A stretch of DNA of 64,000 nt, taken from Escarpia spicata (taxonomy: Eukaryota > Annelida > Polychaeta > Sabellida > Siboglinidae). The notes under the pieces are model-generated. The model was not told the DNA's origin. It made no database searches and saw only the letters and a list, made by a program, of their open reading frames with translations. The DNA lies in contig OZ023205.1 of assembly GCA_963995525.1 (NCBI GenBank), positions 65,668,621 to 65,732,620 on the forward strand, in the 5' to 3' direction. The first letter of the stretch is position 1; the number at the start of each line of letters is the position of its first letter. Shown in pieces: positions 35,831 through 47,444 of this stretch. A program made the position numbers and the translations under genes.

Positions 35831-36462
35831 AACACTAGTCTATTGTTCTTCCAACATACAGAGCATTCGTTATCAGTTTAGTTTGAATTATACTGATTTA
35901 TACTGGTTTATACTGGTGTTCGATATAGTTCTTACAAATGATAGCTAATACACATGTACTGTTCTATCATAACGCTTCACTTTGTTACGCGCCTGTTTCA
36001 AAAAAGAGGTTTGACAACTTTGATGTCAAGGTCACTGGCGCTGAGTTGACAACGTGTCTCGCCCATAGCGCATCGCACATAGCGTGTCGATTGTGTTTAC
36101 TTCATTAATAATAACGACGAGGAAAATAGATGAGACTTGAACAGGGAATACCCCTTCAAAACAGTTTACAAACTGGCTATCAACTGCAATACGGCTGATC
36201 AGAGCCAACAACCTTCTCACAAAAGAGTATTAACTATTAACTATGTCGATGTTAATACAAAGTCTGGTAAGTACAAATGTCGTATGTTAGATAATGTTAC
36301 AGGTCAAAGGGTTTGACCAAAATCCTACATAAATAGCTGGCAGTTTGACTGTTTTAACAAATAAGTAACTGTCATCTTATATGTGACGTAAATACCTGGT
36401 GATAAAGAAACTTCTAGAATGATATTTTACAGGGGAATTTTCTACTCGCTGTAACACAACGT

Positions 36463-36820
36463 CACTGACCATAACATCACATGATGGGATTATATTCAAG
36501 TGCGCAAGTTCAAAACGATGGCTAACCAAATCATTACCTGTATAACCAACTCACCTCGCGTACAAAATGACTGCGCGTACCATGATGTCACTCACTGACC
36601 ATGACGTCATATGATGGGTTATATTCAAGTGCACAAGTTCAAAACAAGGTCTAACCAAATCACTACCTGTTTAACCAACTCACATCGCGCACAAAATTAC
36701 TGCGCGTAACAGTTTAATGAAGTCATACATGGTGCGCGCGCTCGCGCTCGCAACAAACAAACAAGTCCAGACACGTCTCGAGTACGGGTTTTATAAGAGA
36801 CACGAATTTAGGTACTACCG
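36463..36820 (+). repeat. Promoter-like repeat family R4, tandem copies 2 and 3
   Basis: Two units with a 130-bp period start CACTGACCAT at 36463 and 36593. The second contains a perfect CRE-type TGACGTCA (about 36603-36610), which is degenerate in the first. The third part (36670-36818) repeats 35694-35830 including TTTTATAAGAGACACG. CpG-rich GCGCGCGCTCGCGCTCGC is inserted at about 36732-36749. Could be part of an LTR or of a duplicated promoter. Confidence 0.65.
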
Positions 36821-37125
36821 CACGGAAATGATACCAAAGGTCGAATTCCAAGATGGTCGCTCTGTTCGAAAAAAACGAGGCTATAGGTTCTGATATAACA
36901 CAGTCCTGTGTGTAGTCTACATTTCGTATACACTACTTAAGATAAATCGTCCTCCGCTGAATTTATAATCCTTTTATTATAAATTACGCCTTATTATAAT
37001 ACCACATTTTGGACAGGTCATCGTCGACCAAATAAAGGCTCGGTCACTTGGCGGAGACTCGGCCTACGGGTCAAGCAATCTCGTGTGTGACATATTCAAA
37101 TGCTGTTCGGTATATTTTATTTTTT

Positions 37126-37580
37126 CAAAAAGTGGTCGCATACCTTTACGATAATAGCTCCTATGCTTTAATAAAGTGAAAATTCTTTTAACATGGGTAA
37201 AAATTCCCTATCTCTTAACATGGGAAAAAAATTCCCTATGCTTTAACATGGGTAAAAATTCCCTATCTCTTTACATGGGAAAAATTCAAAAAGTGGTCGA
37301 ATACCTTTACGATAATAGCTCCTATGCTTTAACATGGTGAACATTTCCTATCTTTTAACATGGGTAAAAATTCCCTATCTCTTAACATGGGTACAAATTT
37401 CCTATCTCTTAACATGGTGAAAAATTCAAAAAGTGGTCGGATACCTTTACGATAATAGCTCGTATCCTTTAACCCGGGCGCACCCTGGAAGAAAATCCCT
37501 ATCCTTTAACATGGGGTAAAAATGGCCTATCCTTTAACGCGGGCGCCCCTGGAGGAAAATCCCTCTTTTAACATGGGTTT
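37126..37580. repeat. Irregular satellite (ACATGGGTAAAAATTCCCTA type)
   Basis: Three long registers start TTCAAAAAGTGGTCG at about 37125, 37284 and 37424. Each is filled with 27-30-bp units of CTTTAACATGGG plus AAAAATTCCCTAT. No coding content. Confidence 0.85.
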
Positions 37581-37599
37581 CCTCCAGTTCCAATCCAAC

Positions 37600-38212
37600 G
37601 TACGCGCTGGACCACCTATAAGACTACTGCCGCCTCTCCGTGCATTATCATTGGAAACGCTTCCTTCCATCTGTCGATCACAGTGAGCAAGGTGTTCTTC
37701 CCTTCACACGTTGGGTTCAGTGGGCCTACGAGATCGACGTGGATATGACTGAATCGCCTGGTCGGTGCTGGTAACCGTTCAAATGGCGTTTTCGTATGCA
37801 CTTGGACTTTCGCTTTCTAACATGCCTCACATGATTTGGTCCATTTAGTGACATCTTTCCCCACGCCTTGCTACCAATATGAACGTTTGACGAGTGCCAA
37901 GTCGGCCTTTATCCTTGGAAGTGCCAAGCCGTGGAAACTGTCGAACACGTCATGTTGCAAAGCCGTTGGAACAAGGACGCGCGCCGGTGTGACGCTAGTG
38001 TCTACCCAAACCTGTGTGTTTTCCACACACTCAATCAAGCCTGGCTTGAACCTTGATGACAAGGTGCTGTGATGTTTGATCCAATGTTGTAATGCCATGT
38101 CGTTCTCCTGGGCAGCGCGAACCTCTCTCGGCGTCAGCACGGTGACAGCGGTTGACGGGTCCGGTGTGACAATGACAAATGGAGGGAGAAATGGTGGTCG
38201 TTCTAGGCCCAC
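37600..38212 (-). pseudogene. Ty3/gypsy integrase fragment
   Basis: Read leftward: an N-terminal region (DPSTAVTVLTPREVRAAQEN, ARVLVPTALQHDVFDSFHGL, IKADLALVKRSYW), then TKWTKSCEAC with a TAG straight after, then KAKVQVHTKTPFERLPAPTR and the integrase core start FSHIHVDLVGPLNPTCEGKN with LLTVIDRWKEAFPM. The HHCC zinc-binding region and the first catalytic Asp (HVDLVG) are visible. The second Asp and the Glu are missing because the sequence runs into the satellite. The copy has at least one stop and a small deletion in the core. Confidence 0.85.
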
Positions 38213-38269
38213 AAGAACAGTGTGTAAACCAAACCGATTGGGGATCGGGTTGGTAAATTGATTATCAAG

Positions 38270-38440
38270 AACGTTACATTCTTAACTGGCGCGGGATCAT
38301 CTGTAGAGACTATGACTCCTACCGTTGATCTCTGTGCGGAATTCAACGACGAAGAATATGCTCGACTGTGGAGGGATTTTCCTGAAGTCACCGACCCCAG
38401 TATGAGGCCTTCCAACAAATATTACATTACGTTAAATTAG
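38270..38440 (+). pseudogene. Ty3/gypsy pre-RT segment in the opposite orientation
   Basis: Plus-strand frame: LTGAGSSVETMTPTVDLCAE, FNDEEYARLWRDFPEVTDPS, then KYYITLN and TAA. The YxxLxxxFPxVTxPS pattern is what precedes the RT in Ty3/gypsy pol. It adjoins the integrase piece at about 38213 but on the other strand, so the element was rearranged. Less certain than the integrase because this region is poorly conserved. Confidence 0.5.
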
Positions 38441-38554
38441 TTGTGCTATTTGTGTATTACGCACAAGCATATGATTGATAAGAATGTGGTACGAGAGAAG
38501 AGACTTTGGAGTATATGATCAATGTTCGTTAGAGTTGTTATTAAGATAGATATG

Positions 38555-38720
38555 TAGAATATCTTGTTCTTCACACTCTATGACAACAGTGAAATAGTCT
38601 ACCATTCTTCTTCTTTTGACACGGCTCACAAATTAATTAGTATGCGACACGCGCAGTATGACATGAGCGGTTAAGTGGGGGAGTGGTTAATTCAGGGTAT
38701 TCTACATATCTATGAATGAA
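38555..38720 (-). repeat. Dispersed repeat family R3, copy 2 (inverted)
   Basis: Reverse-complement relative of 25255-25430: TGACACGGCTCACAAATTAA, TTAGTATGCG and ATTCTACATATCTAT are shared. No coding content. From 38721 to 39084 I see no gene. Confidence 0.55.
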
Positions 38721-39084
38721 GTCATACGTTTTGATGGATCACAAGTATTTTCTGGCTTTCCCATCGTCACCCTCCTCATCAATCCAAGAAAGTGATTTCA
38801 AGAGTGAATGCAGATTCGAATGTGTACAGTGCTTTTGTGCGACTGGCCCATCTTGTCTCGCATAACGATGGCAACTTAGTTCTGTTGTTTATACCAGCTC
38901 GTGCATTCCCCTTCTAGCTCATGCTCGGCATGTAAAACACATAACCTCTTGACCAAGTAGTTGAAGGAGAAGGGACATGGAGTGTGTTCGCCATACTTTT
39001 ATTAGTACCATTTTGCTCGCATGTATAATAGCCAAATTAACAGTTTCACAATAACTCTGCATGGCAATGTCACTTGCCGAATAA

Positions 39085-39600
39085 CTCCAGCAGAAGAAAA
39101 AGCAGGTTTCAGAGCGGGGAGGAGCACAACCGATCACATCGTCAACAGCACAGCCTTCATCGAGAAACACCAGCGATATATCTTTCACAATTTCATAGAC
39201 TTCAAAAACGTGTTTGACGTAGTCTGATACGATGGACTATGACAGGTCCTCAGATGATTCAGCATCGAGGAATGACAGATTCAAGTCATAGAAACACTTT
39301 ATAAAGATGCCGTCCTGGTGAGCAACCAGATCGGGGAATACCTTAGAACAACAGTGCGTGTTCAACATGGGTGCTTGCTCACTCCAGTGCTCTTTAACAT
39401 ATATTCCTAGAGAAGATCATACAGGACACTCTCCACAACCACCACAGCTCCTTCTTCTTCATGGTCGGCAGCATTGACGAACTTCAATATATTACTACAC
39501 GATTGGTTCAGAGCGCAGAGGCTTTCAGCTTAACGGTCAGCATAGAGAAGAGTCTGGGCCAACAGCACAAAAAGCATCAGTGCATATATTACCTGACCTG
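39085..39600 (+). pseudogene. Non-LTR reverse transcriptase remnant (endonuclease/RT type)
   Basis: Starts EEKAGFRAGRSTTDHIVNST, then FHNFIDFKNVFDVV, a TGA, YDGL, VIETLYKDAVLVSNQIGEYL, RTTVRVQHGCLLTPVLFNIY and further broken sequence. FIDFKNVFD is the first catalytic RT block (Asp present) and QHGCLLTPVLFN the following one. The FADD block is missing or scrambled after about 39410. It belongs to the same group as the C-terminal tails at 30838 and 57396. Confidence 0.8.
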
Positions 39601-39796
39601 ACCAGACCAGACCAGACCAGTCGATGTTGGTTTAATCAGGTGTGGTCTGTATCAGACTATCCGTATGTTCGATTGTAATCGTGGCTAGTCGAAGTATAAT
39701 TGTGTTGGGTGTTGTGCTGAATCAACAAATTCATGGAGACAAAATGTCCATGATACCGTAAATTAAAAAAACATAAAATGACGTCCGAACAACCCA

Positions 39797-40100
<304 letters not shown>

Positions 40101-40683
40101 TTAATGTGTGATTAAATTACAAAACACTTTTACTACGTTTTATCTAAGTCAGCATGTGAACTTCATCATGGTGCATTGTCTGGGCACACAATGATCATAA
40201 TAAATGTTTTTTGAAATGTAAGTGGTTCTATAATATAATGTACCAAAATGCAATAACATGCACAGTAATCGAACATTCGGTGGCATCAGCCGAGGTGCAA
40301 TAAAAGTTTCAGCATGACGGAATTATTATTTACCGGTATATTTTACATAACACGAGGTATGAAATACATACAGAGCCGCAGCAGTAATTACGCGGTAGGT
40401 AGAATATTACTAAGAAAAAAATCAGCATGAAGATTACTGGTATTTGCTTTGCGTTTGGTAGAGACCGGTTTATTGATAGACCCTATACATAACTTTACGT
40501 ATACATCAATGGGTTGCCGCCTTTGATTCGCCGTCAACCAAGAACTGAATATCATAACTACTCGTTTTTTATCTATGTAGTTTATCTTTGTTCTCGCGGT
40601 TGATCAACACTCCTTATGTGCACAAACGCATACGCACGTACGCACGCAAGCACTCGTACGGCAGTGAATGATAGTGGGTCAGC

Positions 40684-40692
40684 ACCTTTAAA
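40684..40692 (+). promoter_or_regulatory. TATA-like box upstream of the fibrinogen-related gene
   Basis: CCTTTAAAAG followed by GCGCGCGCG about 230 bp upstream of the coding start. It is the only TATA-like element in an otherwise GC-richer stretch. Distance and function are inferred. Confidence 0.35.
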
Positions 40693-40883
40693 AGCGCGCG
40701 CGAACTAGCTTGACTACTTGAGTTGAATTAGCGTGTCATCGTACGAGCCACCGGACATCGTAAGTAAACCGGAACTTCTGAACTAGATTTGTTAGCTGTA
40801 CGTAAACTACGCAAACAATGACACGTCTTTGTTTTTTGTGGATCACGTAAACAGACAGAGAACACAAAAGAAGCAAAACCAGG

Positions 40884-40925
40884 ATGGCGCGTAAATGTTG
40901 CTTTCCTGAAACTTTCCAATGGTAG
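40884..40925 (+). other. Upstream ORF overlapping the main start
   Basis: A 13-codon frame (MARKCCFPETFQW) begins 35 bases upstream of the fibrinogen-related ATG, in another frame. It ends at 40923-40925, four bases into the main reading frame region. If transcribed, ribosomes starting here would read through the main ATG, a layout that usually lowers translation. Confidence 0.5.
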
Positions 40926-41572
40926 ACAAGAGCATTATCGTTGCTGTTTTGCTGCTGACGTTGTTACTGTGCGGCGTCACGCGATGCGAGAATAAATGCA
41001 AACCGAAAGACTGTATCGATCTGAAATGCTACCGGATATCAAAGGGTCGCGACGGACCTCATATAGTATATCCTGGTGTTGCCATTCTACCAAACAGTAT
41101 GCCCATTTCGTGCGACCAACATGCTCCAGGTAGCGGGTGGACAGTTTGGATGCGCAGATGTCTGATGGTCAACGACACAAACTTTAATGAGACATGGGAC
41201 GCATTCAAAAATGGCTTTGGGAAACAATATGGATCTTGTTCAGAATTTTACTTGGGTAACGAACTCGTTCATAAACTCACGAAAAGCTTTCCCGGTGGAA
41301 AAGGCGAATTACGCGTTGAATCCGTATCCTATGGCGGCGACACTCTTGGGATGTCGGCAGACGGGTTTAGTTTGGACGACGAAACGACCAGTTACACAAT
41401 GCATGTGGGTAACGAACATGACAATTACCATTTTGCACCAGGTATCCTGAAGAATCGCAGCAACAGACCGTTCAATATTGGACCACCAGAATGCCGTGCA
41501 AAATTTGGTTACCAGAAATGGTGGTATGGTGAAAAGCCTGTATGCACGAAAATGGTAATTTTTGGGCCTCAC
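40919..41572 (+). CDS. Secreted fibrinogen-related domain (FReD) protein, 3' end lost in gap
   Basis: 218 codons are visible before the gap. Residues 1-24 form a signal peptide (VAVLLLTLLLCGVTRC), so the product is secreted. A Cys-rich stretch (ENKCKPKDCIDLKCY) leads into a fibrinogen C-terminal globular domain: PISCDQHAPGSGWTVWMRRC, then FNETWDAFKNGFGK, EFYLGNELVHKLT, GELRVES and ECRAKFGYQKWWYG. The GGWTV(W/F)xRR, FxxxWxxFKxGFG and E(F/W)xLGNExxHxLT blocks are diagnostic. Two or more N-glycosylation sites are present (NDT, NET, NRS). FReD proteins usually bind carbohydrate or microbial surfaces in invertebrate immunity; that role is from the family. No intron is seen up to the gap. The calcium/ligand-site end lies in or beyond the gap. 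Confidence 0.88.
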
Positions 41573-41772
41573 NNNNNNNNNNNNNNNNNNNNNNNNNNNN
41601 NNNNNNNNNNNNNNNNNNNNNNNNNNNNNNNNNNNNNNNNNNNNNNNNNNNNNNNNNNNNNNNNNNNNNNNNNNNNNNNNNNNNNNNNNNNNNNNNNNNN
41701 NNNNNNNNNNNNNNNNNNNNNNNNNNNNNNNNNNNNNNNNNNNNNNNNNNNNNNNNNNNNNNNNNNNNNNNN
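41573..41772. other. Assembly gap (200 N)
   Basis: Exactly 200 Ns, a conventional placeholder for a gap of unknown size. It separates the FReD gene from the left arm of the large inverted duplication. Any frame spanning it is artificial. Confidence 0.99.
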
Positions 41773-43650
41773 ACGTGAAATAATAAGAATGCAAAGAAAA
41801 CGCAACAAAAGCCATAAAAAAGCAAAACAAACTGGACGTAATTGTGACTGGGAAAGGTTTAGGCAACTCCGAAAACAAGCCACTAAAGCTGCAACCAAAT
41901 CCTGCTCAGACTATCTAAACAATCACATTGGAGACAGCCTAAAAACAAACCCCAAACAATTCTGGTCATTCATTAAAGCAAACAAACGAGAATACATTGG
42001 CATACCTACACTGCAAGCAAACGACCAACCAATCACAAACGATCACGACAAAGCAAATACACTTAACAACCAATTTAGTTCCGTGTTTACTCAATAAATC
42101 TACCCCATCCCCCAACTAGCTCCATCCATCTATCCTGATATCCCCTCCCTCGAAATTGGGATAGACGGAGTAATTAAGCAACTGAAAAACCTAAACCAAA
42201 ATAAAGCTACAGGCCCCGACGAACTCCCAGCCAGAGTCCTTAAAGAGACTGCAGTGGAAATTGCCCCCATCATCACACACATTTTCCAGCAGTCATACAA
42301 CACTTGCAAACTCCCAGATGACTGGCTCCAAGCATTAGTAATACCAATACACAAAAAAGCCATAAATCAGACCCTGCTAATTATAGACCAATTTCGTTAA
42401 CATGCATCCTGTGCAAATTTATGGAGCACATCATCCTAAGCAACATGTGGAAACACTAACACAAACACAACATTATCCTCCACTTCCAACATGGATTCCA
42501 ACCAGGCCTGTCTTGTGAATCCCAACTCATCGAGACAGTCCATGACTGGGTGACTGCTATCGACAATAAGACACAAATAGATGCCATCCTACTTGATTTT
42601 GCCAAAGCCTTCGACAAAGTCCCCCATAAACGCCTCCTATCCAAATTAGCTTTCTGTGGAATAACTGGAAACACACACAACTGGATCAAATCGTTTCTAT
42701 CCAATCGCAAACAAAGAGTCTCAGTCAATGGAGCCCTGTCGGACAGAACAAATGTTACATCTGGTGTACCACAGGGCTCAGTCCTAGGACCTGTCCTATT
42801 TTTACTCTACATAAACGACATAACTGAAAATGTCCAATCTTCCGTACGTCTCTTTGCAGACGACAGCATTATATATCGAAAAATCACATCCGAAACCGAC
42901 CACGAAACTCTCCAATCTGACCTGATCAAACTCCAAACATGGTCTAACAAATGGCAGATGGAATTTAACATATCTAAATGTGTGCATCTCCCAACAACAA
43001 ACAAAACAAAACCCAGACTACATTCATATTCACTCTTTTGCGTGCCACTCTCTACCGTCTCTAGCCACACATATCTTGGAAATTAGATTCTAAACTAACC
43101 TGGGCTAACCATATCACTGACATAGCTTCCAAATCTTCAAAAGTACTAGGTATGATCAAACGAACCCTCGGACCATGCAAACCTGAAGTAAAAGAAACAA
43201 CCTATAACATGCTAATCCGACCAAAACTCGAATATACCTCTCCCATATGGAATCCATACACTGTCACCCAAATTAAACACCTTGAAAGAGTACAACACTG
43301 TGCTGCCAGATTTGTCAGAAATTACCACAGACGCCAAACAAACGCAGCAGACCTAATAGCCACCCTAGGATGGTCAACTCTTGAACGACGACGCGTTATC
43401 AAACAAGCCATGACATTTTACAAAATATTAAATAACATAATCAACATCACACCCCCACCAGGTCTACTAACACAGTCAAAAAACCGTAGCCCCTAGGTGC
43501 CCCATCAATGCAGCAGTGTTCTCTTTCTACCCCCGAGCAGTTCGAATCTGGAATATGATTCCACCACCGATTACTGAACTAGAAAGCCCCATAGCATTTC
43601 AAACAGCGATCACGAACCTTCCTTTCACCACACCCAATCATCTAAAGTGC
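41773..43650 (+). pseudogene. CR1-like retrotransposon remnant, left-arm copy
   Basis: The linker after the endonuclease (IIRMQRKRNKSHKKAK, LKTNPKQFWSFIKANKREYI) ends at a TAA (42095-42097). The RT follows: NKATGPDELPARVLKETAVE, then a one-base frameshift in an A-run (42353-42358), DAILLDFAKAFDKVPHKRLL, TSGVPQGSVLGPVLFLLYIN and LFADDSIIY. A further frame break comes at about 43083, then NMLIRPKLEYTSPIWNP and LERVQHCAARFVRNY, to about 43650. The first two lesions are shared with the right-arm copy; the one at 43083 and the TAG at 43494 are private. Catalytic FADD is present but the gene is dead. Confidence 0.88.
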
Positions 43651-45302
43651 CTATAAAGTAAACAAACAAACTACCCACACCGCATGCGCACAAACAAGCA
43701 CCATAAAACTCCTGCGTTAGCTCAAGTATATGACCTAAGATACCGCCTACAACAAATTACAGTTCTAATCAACGGTATGACTAAAAGGTGCACGACCACG
43801 AACGACCACGCATGATCAAAATGTATGTAGTGTTGGTAACCAAGTGGGCTGTTGGTGGCATGCGGGAGGTATGTGTGTGCAGCTCGCGAAATGTCACATA
43901 TGTTCTTCACATTGTAGTAACAAAATTCACAACTTTTATCATCGCTTGTGGTAACTCACAGGTTCCATTCGCCAGGTGGCATTGCTGTGCCAAGACTAAA
44001 TGTTTGTCCGGAAAATCGGATAAAATGCCTAAATTGTGTAAATCCTGGGTGAAATCCAGACTCAAAATTTTTTATAATGCACACACAAACCATATGTGAC
44101 CCATCTTAACAAAATGAGTTGGAACATATCAATAGTTAGGTGTCCCTTTGCAGCCCTATTTTCTAATACAACTTGGGTTTGACTAAATAATACTATGTCA
44201 TGAGGCCGTTGTCTCCGGTATTTCAAGAGAAAAAATGGTAAGGTTATTCTGAGTTTTTTTCGGGAAAGGCTCGGGTGATAAAAACGATGTAACACTAGTC
44301 ACAAAATTTGGGATTTTTATTTTACACGGAAACCCCTGGTAACTTGAGACGGCTAATTATAAATCTCCTATAAGAGGTACCTAACTATTATGATATTAAC
44401 AACATCCGTATCTAGTCTACACAGATTATGATATTTGGCACTGCATATGTTTAACGTGAGTCACTTATAACATGAGTTATGCAAAATTGGGTAGCGTAAT
44501 GTGAGTCACAAAGTTTTTACGCCACTGAATTGTTTCTTTTTGTTCTGGATAAGTTAGTTGCAAAGACATCACATAGAGGCAGAATTATCATTTTTATATC
44601 CCATAATCATTATTATTTCATGTTGGTTGATGAAAAAACATGCTCACTCAAAAAAATGTTTTTTATCCAACATCATCCATCATCAGTTTATGTATGCACA
44701 CCCAAACCTCTTGGACAATAGTACTGTAATTACATAACAAAAAACTATATCTAAGACAACACTTATATTCATTAGAAAAAGAACATTTATTTAAAAAGAT
44801 GCAACTTATGTATTAATTTTCTGTGTATATAATTATATATATATATATATATATGCCCACATACACACATTATAATACATCTTCTCAGTGCATGTCTGTA
44901 AGTTTAGTAAGTAAGGGATGGATAGCGACAAAAAGCAACTGTGAAAAAAAGCAACTGTGAAAAAAGCAACTGCACTGTACCTATTAAAAAGTAAAAACAA
45001 CAAAGGAATCAAGGATCTACATTTAATGCATTATTTATGGTGCATTTTTAAAAGTTCTGACACTGTATGTGTGGGTTAGTGGGACAATTGAAGCACCAGC
45101 CTTGTGGGGATCTTGGCTTGGAACCATCTGCACCTAGTTTTCAATAATAATAAATTCTACCAGTTTCTAATCCTTCTGGTGGTTCCCTTCTGGTTGCTTT
45201 GCTCGAGACTACCCCTCTGGCTGTGGTCATAAATTAAAGGGGATGATTCATCACCAGAGGTTTTGTCGATGTGGTCCCCTTCACCGTAGTGTCTACTTAT
45301 GC
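41773..45302 (+). repeat. Left arm of a 3.5-kb inverted duplication
   Basis: The whole segment is matched in reverse by 46948-50525. The match covers the CR1-like element remnant (41773 to about 43650), 1.2 kb of its 3' flank (to 44820), an AT microsatellite and a further 450 bp. Identity is high (about 97-99% by eye), with substitutions, small indels and a much shorter AT run here. The arm is cut by the gap at its outer end. Confidence 0.92.
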
Positions 45303-46947
45303 AACTTATGTATTAATTTTCTGTGTATATAATTCTATATATATATATATATATATGCCCACATACACACATTATAATACATCTACTCAGTGCATGTCTG
45401 GCTGGTGCATACAGGTTTCTCTGATATTCACTTAATGTGTTTAAATCAATTATTTTATATAATAAAATACAGGTAGTAATTACAAAAATAGATTAATGTG
45501 ATAAGCTATATAACCAATCGGTACCCAGATTAATCATCATTATCACAGAAATGTTTTGGAGGTGAAAAGAGAACTCCTTTTAAAATTACAGGTACTTTTG
45601 TTAACATTTAGTAGGTTATTTGTAAGAATACCAATAATAAATTATTAAAACAGACTGAAGCCACCCACCAGTGTAAACCACTGTGGCCATCTTCGTTTTC
45701 TAAATCTGTAAATCACAAATGTTTGGCTTCCGAACTTGTTTGGTTTTATAGATCTATGCAATACTATACATGAAGGCTAGTCTGTATACTTCTCTCAAGC
45801 TAAAATGTGCCAGGTTATTTCGTAAATGATAGCTGATTTCATCTAACGCGAGTCACGGTGATGCGAGTCATGCTGATTATGTAATATTGGTGTATGTTGT
45901 TAAAAAAAAATCAATTTACCAATTGTGTTTTTTAAAGCCTATTTATTTGTTATTTATTCAAAGGTATTCATTGGTTACTGTCATTTATACTTTGAGGAGA
46001 AATATGACATGAATCAAAGTAGGTTTTTGTGTTTACCTTTTGCCGTAACGCGAGTCACGCTACAATTAGATGTAATTAAAACCATATTATGTAATCAAAT
46101 TATTGTTTGATATAATTTAATACACTATGCCAATAGGTTCCTATTCACAGAAGATAAATTTTTTGAAATGCACTATTAAAGCACATGTGCCAACATATAC
46201 TTTCTGAAATGGGCAAAACTGTAATGCGAGTCACAATGGAAATGCCCCATTCTTCTTTACATTGATTGGCCTAAATTATTAGTGCTTCACTTCAACAGTT
46301 GTATTCTGACCCACTCCTTTAATTTATGACCACAGCCAAAGGGGTAGTCTAGAGCAAAGCAACCAGAAGGGAACCACCAGAAGGATTAGAAACTGGTAGA
46401 ATTTATTATTATTGAAAACTAGGTGCAGATGGTTCCACGCCAAGATCCCCACAAGGCTGGTGCTTCAATTGTCCCACTAACCCACACATACACAGTGTCA
46501 GAACTTTTTAAAAAATGCACCATAAATAATGCATTAAATGTACGATCCTTGATTCCTTTGTTGTTTTAACTTTTTACTAGGTACAGTGCAGTTGCTTTTT
46601 TTCACAGTTGCTTTTTGTCGCTATCCATCCCTTACTTACTAAACTTACTCCTATCCACTCAAAGTAGAGCATAGAACTGAAATGAAACTTTCATTTTTTT
46701 CCTTTCTCTTTCTATCCATCCAGTCATTGCTGTTATTGTGTATTTTATGTATTTCAGCATGGCTAGTCACAGTAGAGGTAGCAGTGCTGCTGGAGACATC
46801 TCGACTGACACATCAGAAAACAACACGCCTCATCAGAACACTGATGACGAGGACACGGAGTGACCTTCTGAACCACAGACAGAGTACTCTGCAGACAATG
46901 AGAGTCGGTCAGTCACTCGAGACAGGACGAGTGAGTCTGCTTCTCCC
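45303..46947. other. Spacer between the inverted arms
   Basis: Contains a second direct copy of 44800-44905 at 45300-45402 (CAACTTATGTATTAATTTTC, AT run, CCCACATACACACATTATAA), AT-rich DNA with three TAAYGCGAGTCAC motifs, and a direct repeat of right-arm inner sequence at 46316-46648. No gene outside 46759-47091. Confidence 0.7.
46316..46648 (+). repeat. Third copy of the inner-arm segment
   Basis: Direct repeat of 47010-47338, and thus inverted relative to 44920-45230. It includes the last 28 codons of the frame described at 46759-47091 (LIYDHSQRGSLEQSNQKGTT with Q-to-Q/K variation, then RRIRNW and TAG at 46397) plus its 3' flank. Confidence 0.85.
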
Positions 46948-47091
46948 ATAAGTAGACACTACGGTGAAGGGGACCACATCGACAAAACCTCTGGTGATGA
47001 ATCATCCCCTTTAATTTATGACCACAGCCAGAGGGGTAGTCTAGAGCAAAGCAACCAGAAGGGAACCACCAGAAGGATTAGAAACTGGTAG
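46759..47091 (+). pseudogene. Candidate terminal exon, Ser/Asp-rich protein, one in-frame stop
   Basis: A pyrimidine tract and TATTTCAG (3' splice site) directly precede ATG at 46759. The frame reads MASHSRGSSAAGDISTDTSE, NNTPHQNTDDEDTE, TGA (46861-46863), then PSEPQTEYSADNESRSVTRD, GEGDHIDKTSGDESSPLIYD and ends RRIRNW TAG (47089-47091). It would be 110 codons but for the single stop, and the register is kept on both sides. The tail of this frame is repeated at 46316-46399 and, inverted, at 45157-45302. I do not recognise the protein; it is acidic and probably disordered. It could be a DNA-transposon exon or a host exon caught in the duplication. Confidence 0.5.
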
Positions 47092-47378
47092 AATTTATTA
47101 TTATTGAAAACTAGGTGCAGATGGTTCCAAGCCAAGATCCCCACAAGGCTGGTGCTTCAATTGTCCCACTAACCCACACATACACAGTGTCAGAACTTTT
47201 AAAAATGCACCATAAATAATGCATTAAATGTACGATCCTTGATTCCTTTGTTGTTTTTACTTTTTAATAGGTACAGTGCAGTTGCTTTTTTTCACAGTTG
47301 CTTTTTGTCGCTATCCATCCCTTACTTACTAAACTTACAGACATGCACTGAGAAGATGTATTATAATGTGTGTATGTG

Positions 47379-47380
<2 letters not shown>

Positions 47381-47440
<60 letters not shown>
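47381..47440. repeat. (TA)n microsatellite
   Basis: About 30 TA dinucleotides. The corresponding left-arm run at 44835-44854 is about a third of the length, so this is a length-variable locus. Confidence 0.95.

Positions 47441-47444
<4 letters not shown>

Noticed and set aside
40919..42097. A 392-residue frame spanning the N gap
   Set aside because: It joins the FReD gene to a CR1-like linker through 200 Ns of unknown true length. The two ends belong to unrelated genes.
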